Below are positions 6,153-11,290 of a stretch of DNA of 11,290 nt, one piece after another. Each line of letters opens with the position of its first letter. Positions within the stretch are counted from its first letter, which is position 1. The translations under genes were made by a program, and so were the position numbers. The notes under the pieces are model-generated. The model was not told the origin of the DNA, searched no databases, and saw only the letters and a list, made by a program, of their open reading frames with translations. The DNA comes from Acidimicrobiia bacterium (GTDB taxonomy: Bacteria; Actinomycetota; Acidimicrobiia; Spongiisociales; UBA5794). The stretch spans positions 1 to 11,290 of the forward strand of contig JAUXCV010000035.1 in the NCBI GenBank assembly GCA_030618675.1. The letters are read 5' to 3'.

Positions 6153-7076
6153 ATGCCACCCCTCATTCATGCACGCGGTCTCACCAAGCGATTCGGTGAG
6201 TTCGTCGCGGTCGACGGCATCGATTTCGCTGTAGAGCGGGGCGAGTCGTTCGGGTTCCTTGGTCCGAACGGAGCGGGGAAGACGTCGACGATGCGAATGA
6301 TCGGCGCCGTTAGCCCGATCACAGAAGGAACCCTCTCCGTCCTGGGCCTCAACCCCGAGAAGGAGGGGCCCCGGCTCCGCTCCCGGCTCGGTGTCGTGCC
6401 TCAGGAAGACAACCTCGATCAGGAACTGACCGTCTACGACAACCTGATGATGTACGGGCGGTACTTCGACCTGTCGCGGGCTGTGATCAAGGAGCGGATC
6501 GACGAACTCCTCGATTTCGTCCAACTCACCGAGAAACGCGAATCCAAGGTGGATGCGCTGTCGGGAGGGATGAAGCGGCGTCTGACGATCGCGAGGGGCC
6601 TCATCAACGAGCCGGACCTCCTCATCCTGGATGAACCAACGACCGGACTCGATCCGCAGGCGCGCCACGTCCTCTGGGACCGCCTGTATCGGCTCAAACA
6701 ACAGGGCGTGACGCTGATCATCACCACGCACTACATGGACGAAGCCGAGCAACTCTGCGACCGCCTCGTCGTCATGGACAAGGCGAAGATCGTCGCCGAA
6801 GGATCACCGCGTTCGCTCATCGAGCAGTACGCCCCACGCGAGGTCGTTGAAGTGCGCTTCCCCGCCGGAGTGCTCGACGACGTCGCCGACCGGGTCGAGG
6901 ATCTCGCCCCCCGCACCGAGATCCTTGCCGATCGCGCCTTGTTGTACACCGACGATGCCGAGCAAACGATCGCGGACATCGCATCTACCGGTCTCGAGCC
7001 CGAAACGATTCTGGCCAGGCGGTCGTCCCTCGAGGACGTGTTCCTCCGCCTGACCGGTCGCTCCCTCGTCGACTGA
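6153..7076 (+). CDS. ABC-2 type exporter ATP-binding protein (NodI/DrrA-like)
   Basis: This 307-residue cytoplasmic ATPase drives an ABC-2 exporter. Its motifs are Walker A GPNGAGKT (37-44), Q-loop Gln84 in VVPQEDNLD, signature LSGGMKRR (136-143), Walker B LLILDEP (156-162), D-loop GLDPQA (165-170) and switch His193 in TTHYMDEAEQ. The GVVPQEDNLD and LTVYDNLMMYGRYF stretches resemble the NodI branch of the DrrA-like family. The C-terminal 75 residues form the usual accessory domain ending in LEDVFLRLTGRSL. ATG 6153 has no Shine-Dalgarno sequence, but a -10 box lies 9 bases upstream, so a leaderless start is likely. Its stop overlaps the next start (TGATG), forming a tight three-gene operon with both permeases. 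The cargo is not determinable; drugs, lipids or polysaccharides are known cargoes of the family. Confidence 0.92.
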   Translation: MPPLIHARGLTKRFGEFVAVDGIDFAVERGESFGFLGPNGAGKTSTMRMIGAVSPITEGTLSVLGLNPEKEGPRLRSRLGVVPQEDNLDQELTVYDNLMMYGRYFDLSRAVIKERIDELLDFVQLTEKRESKVDALSGGMKRRLTIARGLINEPDLLILDEPTTGLDPQARHVLWDRLYRLKQQGVTLIITTHYMDEAEQLCDRLVVMDKAKIVAEGSPRSLIEQYAPREVVEVRFPAGVLDDVADRVEDLAPRTEILADRALLYTDDAEQTIADIASTGLEPETILARRSSLEDVFLRLTGRSLVD

Positions 7077-7852
7077 TGGCGACACCACTGGCGTTTCGCG
7101 TCGTCGAATCCGAAGCAAGGGTGTACCGCCGCACCTGGCGCAGTTCGGTGGTCTCGAGCTTCCTCAATCCGATCCTCTACCTCGCTGCGATGGGCGTCGG
7201 CCTCGGATCTCTCGTCGATGAGAACCTCCCGAGCGGTGTGGAAGGCCTCTCCTACCTCGCCTTCCTCGCTCCCGGCCTTCTCGTCGCTACAGCCATGCAG
7301 ACCGGTGCCGCCGAGGGTGGGTGGAAGGTCATGGCCGGGATCAAGTGGCTGAAGACATACGATGCCAAGCTCGCGACGCCGATCGGCGTGCCGAGCCTGG
7401 TTGCGGGACACATGATGTGGTCGGGAGCCCGGGTGTTGATGGTTTCGGTCATCTTCGCGATGGTCATAGCGGCGTTTCGGGTCGCCCCGCTCGTCCAGTC
7501 GCTGCTGGCCGTGGGTCCCGCCCTCCTTGTTGGGCTTGCGATGGTGGCCGCCACCACGGCCATCACTGCGAGGCTCGAGGATCCCACCGGTCTACAGCTC
7601 TACTTCCGCTTCGCCGTGATCCCCATGTTCCTCTTCTCGGGCACCTTCTTTCCCATCACGCAACTCCCCGTCTGGCTCCAGCCGGTCGCTCTTGCGACAC
7701 CGCTGTTCCACGGCGTCGAGTTGAGCCGGGCGATCGTAGTGGGGACCGATCCGGCCGTTACCTGGTGGGTCAGCGTTCTGTATCTCGTCGCATGGATCGC
7801 TATCGGAGCCTTTCTGGCGGTCGGTCCGTTCCGGAAGCGACTGACACCGTGA
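7076..7852 (+). CDS. ABC-2 type transporter permease, first subunit (NodJ-like)
   Basis: This 258-residue integral membrane protein forms half of the export channel. About six hydrophobic segments are visible, near residues 28-46, 58-78, 116-135, 143-165, 178-196 and 229-250. The conserved ABC-2 signature region, with FLFSGTFFPITQLPVWLQ (185-202) followed by TPLFHGVELSR (208-218), is typical of the NodJ/DrrB family. ATG 7076 overlaps the stop of the ATPase gene by one base and the stop overlaps the next start by four, so expression is translationally coupled. Length is normal for the family. It is paralogous to the next gene: both share the NPxLYL or EPVFYLF helix near the N terminus and the FLFS(G/A)TF motif, so they probably form a heterodimer. 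Confidence 0.9.
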   Translation: MATPLAFRVVESEARVYRRTWRSSVVSSFLNPILYLAAMGVGLGSLVDENLPSGVEGLSYLAFLAPGLLVATAMQTGAAEGGWKVMAGIKWLKTYDAKLATPIGVPSLVAGHMMWSGARVLMVSVIFAMVIAAFRVAPLVQSLLAVGPALLVGLAMVAATTAITARLEDPTGLQLYFRFAVIPMFLFSGTFFPITQLPVWLQPVALATPLFHGVELSRAIVVGTDPAVTWWVSVLYLVAWIAIGAFLAVGPFRKRLTP

Positions 7853-8652
7853 CAACCGGCCAATTCGTCTCCAGGATCGTTCCACCGCTGCCGCGCCGGT
7901 GGCGGGGACGCTATCTCGTGGAACGGAACGCCGTCTCTGCCAAGTCGTTCTGGCCGGTCTACATCTCCGGGTTCTTCGAACCCGTCTTCTATCTCTTCGC
8001 CATCGGTGTCGGCATCGGACAACTCGCAGGCGACGTCACCGTGGCCGGCATCCCCGTTGAGTACACGGCGTTCGTTGCACCGGCGATGCTCGCGGCATCC
8101 GCCATGAACGGCGCCGTTCTCGAGTCGACGAACCTGTTCTTCAAGCTGAAGTACGAGAGGATCTACGAAGGCGTCCTTGCAACCCCGCTCGAGGCGAAGG
8201 ACGTCGCTACCGGGGAGATCGCCTGGTCTCTCATTCGTGGATCGTTCTACTCGGCCGCGTTCCTGGCAGTGATGGCCGTGATGGGTCTGATCCACTCCCC
8301 GTACGGGATCCTCGCCTTCCCCGCAGCGATCCTCATCGGGTTCGCCTTCGGAGCCGCCGGGACCGCCGCAACCACGTACATGCGGACCTGGCAGGACCTC
8401 GATCTGGTCATGCTCGTCACGCTCCCGCTGTTCCTGTTCTCAGCGACCTTCTATCCGATCGACGTCTATCCGGAGTTCATCCAGATCATCACCTGGATCT
8501 CTCCGCTCTATCACGGCGTCATCCTCATCCGGGGTCTCACACTCGGGATCCTCGAGTGGACGATGCTGATCAACGTCGCCTACCTCACGGCCATGGGAGT
8601 CGTAGGTTCGTTGATCACGGGGCGCCGCATCGGAAGTCTTCTCTTGAAATAG
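7849..8652 (+). CDS. ABC-2 type transporter permease, second subunit (NodJ-like)
   Basis: This second exporter permease has 267 residues starting at GTG 7849, which overlaps the upstream TGA as GTGA. The frame remains open far upstream, to 7321, but that region reads the first permease out of frame and is Arg/Gly/Ser-rich, so it is not coding here. A basic N terminus (PPLPRRWRGRYLVERN) precedes about six hydrophobic segments near 36-59, 71-90, 130-148, 152-177, 186-204 and 238-256. The ABC-2 signature FLFSATFYPIDVYPEF (195-210) and SPLYHGVILIRGL (218-230) mirror the first permease. The gene closes the exporter operon; 74 bases of non-coding sequence separate it from the copper-chaperone gene. 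Confidence 0.9.
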   Translation: MTTGQFVSRIVPPLPRRWRGRYLVERNAVSAKSFWPVYISGFFEPVFYLFAIGVGIGQLAGDVTVAGIPVEYTAFVAPAMLAASAMNGAVLESTNLFFKLKYERIYEGVLATPLEAKDVATGEIAWSLIRGSFYSAAFLAVMAVMGLIHSPYGILAFPAAILIGFAFGAAGTAATTYMRTWQDLDLVMLVTLPLFLFSATFYPIDVYPEFIQIITWISPLYHGVILIRGLTLGILEWTMLINVAYLTAMGVVGSLITGRRIGSLLLK

Positions 8653-8692
8653 TCAATCGACGAAACCCGTTCCACAAGGAGCGGAGGATTGA

Positions 8693-8711
8693 TACGCTCG
8701 ATCCCGGAGCG
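8693..8711 (+). promoter_or_regulatory. Candidate copZ-copA promoter with small dyad at the start site
   Basis: A TANNNT -10 (TACGCT, 8693-8698) lies 28 bases before the chaperone GTG, leaving room for a short leader with a Shine-Dalgarno site. A weak -35-like TTCCAC (8670-8675) is 17 bases upstream. A 5-bp dyad, CGCTC (8695-8699) and GAGCG (8707-8711), overlaps the expected transcription start and could be an operator. It does not match the CsoR or CueR operators I know, so the regulator is unknown. Confidence 0.35.
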
Positions 8712-8716
8712 ACGAA

Positions 8717-8720
8717 GGAG
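8717..8720 (+). promoter_or_regulatory. Shine-Dalgarno site deciding the copZ start
   Basis: GGAG, within AAGGAG (8715-8720), sits 6 bases before GTG 8727 and supports that start. A longer in-frame start at 8556 lies inside the exporter permease, and ATG 8742 has no comparable site. Confidence 0.7.
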
Positions 8721-8726
8721 ATCACC

Positions 8727-8942
8727 GTGTCCACCAGAACAATGAGCGTGCCCGAGATTTCGTGCGGCCACTGCAAGTCCTCGATCGAGGGTGCGGTGTC
8801 ACCTCTCAACGGTGTCAAGAAGGTCGAAGTACACATCGAGGAACGCACCGTTGAACTCGACTACGACGGCACCGACGCCACGTTCGACGCGATCGTAGCC
8901 GCCATCGAAGAGCAGGGTTACGACGTTCCCGACAAGAACTGA
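8727..8942 (+). CDS. copZ: CopZ-like heavy-metal-associated (HMA) metallochaperone
   Basis: This is a small cytoplasmic metal carrier of 71 residues, predicted to bind Cu(I) and pass it to the downstream P-type ATPase. The metal site is CGHC (Cys13, Cys16) in VPEISCGHCKSSIEGAV, the CxxC loop and first helix of an HMA ferredoxin-like fold. The rest follows the beta-alpha-beta pattern, with KVEVHIEERTVELDYD as the central strands and FDAIVAAIEEQGYDV as the second helix and last strand. Its length equals a single HMA domain. GTG 8727 is chosen because AAGGAG precedes it at good spacing. It is followed 33 bp downstream by the copper ATPase gene, the classic copZ-copA pair. Other soft metals remain possible from the motif alone; the partner's CPC motif favours copper. 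Confidence 0.9.
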   Translation: MSTRTMSVPEISCGHCKSSIEGAVSPLNGVKKVEVHIEERTVELDYDGTDATFDAIVAAIEEQGYDVPDKN

Positions 8943-8946
8943 ACCC

Positions 8947-8969
8947 ACTCCGTCAATCATGAACGGAGT
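8947..8969 (+). promoter_or_regulatory. Hairpin that could mask the copA ribosome binding site
   Basis: ACTCCGT (8947-8953) and ACGGAGT (8963-8969) form a perfect 7-bp stem with a 9-base loop in the short copZ-copA gap. The GGAG Shine-Dalgarno sequence for copA (8965-8968, 7 bases before ATG 8976) lies entirely in the 3' arm. Translation of copZ runs to 8942, so ribosomes finishing copZ could disrupt the stem and couple the two genes. The structure is visible; the coupling role is inferred. Confidence 0.5.
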
Positions 8970-8975
8970 TCAACG

Positions 8976-11138
8976 ATGACCGACACACAATCGATCACCT
9001 TCGATGTCGAGGGGATGACGTGCGCGTCGTGCGCCTTGCGGATCGAGCGCGTTCTCGGCAAGCAGGACGGTGTCGAGACGGCGATCGTCAACTACGCAGG
9101 GCACGAGGCCCGAGCCGAGATCGGCCCCGACGTCGACGTAGAGGCTCTTAGGGCGGCGGTCGCGAAGATCGGATACGAGATCGAACCGGTTGTCGCCGGC
9201 GAGGAGCGTGTCAGCGTCACGGAGCGCTACGACGAAGAGGTCGTCTACCAGCGCAGGAACCTGATCGGAGCGGCCGGGTTCACCATCCCGGTCTTCCTCC
9301 TTGCCATGCTCGGCCCGGAAGAGACGTGGAACTTCGCTCTCCAGGCCGTTCTCACCACCGTTGTCGTCTTCGGTTTCGGATGGCAGTTCCACAAGGCCGC
9401 GTGGAAACAGATCACGTCGATGAGTCCCGCCATGGACACGCTTGTGTCGGTTGGCACCATCACCGCGTGGGGCTATTCGTTGTTCGCGATGGTTGAAGGT
9501 TCCGCCGTCTTCTTCGACACCGCCGCCATGATCACATCCCTGATCCTGCTCGGCCGGTTCTTCGAAGCGCGGGCGAAGGGTCGCGCCTCCCGAGCCATCA
9601 CGAAGCTCCTTGAACTTGGAGCGAAGCAAGCTCGCGTCGTCCGGGACGGTTCCGAGTTGATGGTGGACGTCGGTGACGTTCTGGTCGGAGACACCGTGGT
9701 CGCACTGCCCGGCGAGAAGATCCCGACCGATGGACGGATCACCGCCGGATCGTCGAGTGTCGACGAGTCGATGCTCACGGGGGAGTCGATGCCCGTCGAC
9801 AAGGCCCCCGGTGACGACGCATTTGGGGCGACGATCAACCAGCAGGGTCGCCTGGAGATCGAGGTCATGAAGGTCGGAGAGGGCACGGCACTGGCGCAGA
9901 TCGTTCGACTGGTCGAGGACGCACAGGCGACGAAGGCCCCCGTCCAGCGTCTCGCCGACCGCGTCTCGGCCGTCTTCGTTCCGACCGTTCTTGTGATCGC
10001 TGCGGTCGTGTTCGTCGCATGGATGGCAGCCAGCGAAGGGGATGTACCCGTGGCTCTTCGCAACGCTGTTGCGGTGCTCATCATCGCCTGCCCGTGCGCC
10101 ATGGGACTCGCAACGCCGACCGCGATCATGGTCGGCTCGGGGCGCGGGGCAGAGCTCGGCGTGCTCTTCAAGAACGCCGAGGTCTTCGAGCGAGCTCGCG
10201 CAGTCGACGTTGTCGTCTTCGACAAGACCGGCACACTCACCCGCGGAGCGATGACGCTCACCGACGTCGTCACCGACGATGACGAAGCGCACTTCCTCGC
10301 CCTCGCAGCATCGGTGGAAGCCGCCAGCGAGCACCCGATCGGCAAAGCCGTTGCCCTCGGCGCGGAAGAGCGTGACGTCGAGCTCTCGACCCCGACGGAT
10401 TTCACCGCGCTCCACGGTCAGGGCGTGGTCGGCACCGTTGAGGGGATCGAGGTCACGGTCGGAAAGGCGAAGCTGATGGCCGAACGAGGTCTCCAGATCC
10501 CCGAACCGTACGCCGACGCGATGGACCGGATCGAGAGCGTGGGGAACACAGCGTTTCTCGTCGGATGGGACGGCGCCGTGCAGGGGACCATCGGCGTCGC
10601 AGACACGGTCAGGGCATCATCGGCCGATGCGGTCTCCACGCTCGAGGAGATGGGCGTCGAAGTCGTCATGCTCACCGGAGACAACCGCAGAACCGCCGAA
10701 ACGATCGCCGCGGAGATAGGAATCACCAGCGTGATCGCAGAGGTCCTCCCCGGCGACAAAGCCGAAGAGATCCGCAGGCTGCAGCACGAGGGTCGGTCGG
10801 TCGGCTTCGTCGGAGACGGCATCAACGACGCACCGGCGCTCTCGCAGGCCGACCTCGGCATGGCGGTGGGATCGGGCACCGACGTCGCCATCGAAGCCGG
10901 CGATGTCGTCCTGATGAGCGGCGATCCGATGCTCGCCGTCACCTCGCTTCGGCTCGCGCGGAGAACCTTCTCGACCATCAAGCAGAACCTGTTCTGGGCC
11001 TTCGGCTACAACACCGCGGCGATCCCGCTCGCAGCGCTCGGTTTCCTCAACCCGATGATCGCCGCAGGCGCCATGGCGTTCTCGTCGGTGTCTGTGGTCA
11101 CGAACTCCCTCCGTCTCCGCCGCTTCGCCGAGAAGTGA
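8976..11138 (+). CDS. copA: Cu(I)-exporting P1B-type ATPase CopA
   Basis: This 720-residue membrane pump extrudes Cu(I) using ATP. It has a single N-terminal HMA domain (GMTCASC, 13-19), then the membrane core and actuator loop with TGES (268-271). The transmembrane metal site is CPC (372-374). The phosphorylation motif DKTGT is at 416-420 (Asp416), the P1B-specific HP dipeptide at 453-454, TGDN at 567-570 and GDGINDAP at 613-620. The last helices carry YN (678-679) and MAFSS (700-704), the P1B-1 determinants for Cu(I)/Ag(I), so copper is favoured over zinc or cobalt. ATG 8976 follows GGAG by 7 bases. The single HMA domain and overall length are normal for bacterial CopA. It is paired with copZ upstream; no csoR or other copper sensor lies in the window. 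The inverted repeat begins 10 bases after the stop. Confidence 0.95.
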   Translation: MTDTQSITFDVEGMTCASCALRIERVLGKQDGVETAIVNYAGHEARAEIGPDVDVEALRAAVAKIGYEIEPVVAGEERVSVTERYDEEVVYQRRNLIGAAGFTIPVFLLAMLGPEETWNFALQAVLTTVVVFGFGWQFHKAAWKQITSMSPAMDTLVSVGTITAWGYSLFAMVEGSAVFFDTAAMITSLILLGRFFEARAKGRASRAITKLLELGAKQARVVRDGSELMVDVGDVLVGDTVVALPGEKIPTDGRITAGSSSVDESMLTGESMPVDKAPGDDAFGATINQQGRLEIEVMKVGEGTALAQIVRLVEDAQATKAPVQRLADRVSAVFVPTVLVIAAVVFVAWMAASEGDVPVALRNAVAVLIIACPCAMGLATPTAIMVGSGRGAELGVLFKNAEVFERARAVDVVVFDKTGTLTRGAMTLTDVVTDDDEAHFLALAASVEAASEHPIGKAVALGAEERDVELSTPTDFTALHGQGVVGTVEGIEVTVGKAKLMAERGLQIPEPYADAMDRIESVGNTAFLVGWDGAVQGTIGVADTVRASSADAVSTLEEMGVEVVMLTGDNRRTAETIAAEIGITSVIAEVLPGDKAEEIRRLQHEGRSVGFVGDGINDAPALSQADLGMAVGSGTDVAIEAGDVVLMSGDPMLAVTSLRLARRTFSTIKQNLFWAFGYNTAAIPLAALGFLNPMIAAGAMAFSSVSVVTNSLRLRRFAEK

Positions 11139-11147
11139 CAGGGAGGC

Positions 11148-11217
11148 AGTAGCGGAGTAGATCAGTAGATCAGTAGATCAGTAGATCAGTGGATCAGGCA
11201 GAGTCTTCACGGACTAC
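11148..11217 (-). repeat. Right copy of the 70-bp compound inverted repeat
   Basis: Read on the minus strand this matches 6050-6119 at 68 of 70 positions. It has six octamer units: TCCGCTAC (11149-11156), four perfect TGATCTAC (11157-11188) and one variant TGATCCAC (11189-11196). These are followed by the spacer GTGAAGACTCTGCC (11197-11210) and the first GTAGTCC heptamer (11211-11217). It begins 10 bases after the copA stop. Unlike the left copy, its heptamer end continues into a long array. Confidence 0.93.
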
Positions 11218-11290
11218 GGACTACGGACTACGGACTACGGACTACGGACTACGGACTACGGACCGCTACGGACTACGGACTACGGACTAC
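11211..11290. repeat. Heptamer tandem array (GGACTAC)n reaching the window edge
   Basis: Seven perfect GGACTAC units (11211-11259) are followed by one expanded unit GGACCGCTAC (11260-11269, a CGC insertion) and three more perfect units (11270-11290). The array runs to the last base, so its full length is unknown. It continues directly from the heptamer that closes the 70-bp repeat; the left copy has only one such heptamer. No gene is seen in 11139-11290. Confidence 0.95.

Noticed and set aside
7321..7848. Extended N terminus for the second exporter permease
   Set aside because: This region is the first permease in another frame and yields Arg/Gly/Ser-rich sequence. GTG 7849 gives a normal-length permease with a GTGA overlap.
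8660..8692. CueR/MerR-type operator upstream of copZ
   Set aside because: TTCC and GGAGGA fragments are present, but they do not form the symmetric dyad with 19-base promoter spacing expected for that family.
8970..10415. 481-residue minus-strand frame antisense to copA
   Set aside because: It has low-complexity Asp/Arg/Gly composition and no motif, and lies opposite an unmistakable P-type ATPase.

Overview
The window is a high-GC stretch with very short intergenic gaps, several 1-4 base stop/start overlaps and sparse Shine-Dalgarno sequences. Two genes appear to have leaderless starts directly downstream of a TANNNT -10 box. The gene content and promoter style suggest an actinobacterium, perhaps an uncultured lineage related to Acidimicrobiia. 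That placement is inference; the window contains no rRNA or other phylogenetic marker.

Layout, left to right. Positions 1-3210 carry the 3' end of a PhnD-type binding protein and a complete phosphonate-type ABC importer (phnC, then two phnE permeases). A dgt-like HD-domain dNTP triphosphohydrolase follows, its ATG overlapping the last permease stop. A 30-bp-arm hairpin built of heptamer repeats (4218-4300) separates dgt from a convergent small membrane protein gene on the minus strand. Next comes a secreted coiled-coil/M23 (EnvC-like) peptidase whose true start is ATG 4880. Positions 6153-8652 hold a three-gene ABC-2 exporter (ATPase plus two permeases, all overlapping). Positions 8727-11138 hold a CopZ-like metallochaperone and a CopA-type Cu(I) P-type ATPase. 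The window ends in a heptamer tandem array that runs off the edge.

The importer genes form one translationally coupled operon. The exporter genes form a second, and copZ-copA a third copper-efflux unit with its own likely promoter. No C-P lyase, phosphonatase or phosphite dehydrogenase gene is visible, so the importer's substrate is not fixed by context.

The most unusual structure lies outside the genes. A compound repeat of about 70 bp occurs at 6050-6119 and again in inverted orientation at 11148-11217 (68 of 70 positions identical by hand alignment). It bounds exactly the exporter plus copper-efflux segment. Each copy has an octamer array, a fixed spacer and a heptamer portion; the heptamer is single on the left and has at least ten copies on the right. 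The hairpin at 4218-4300 has a different unit but the same style, including a CCGCT interruption of the tandem. These look like members of a dispersed short-tandem-repeat family placed just after stop codons.
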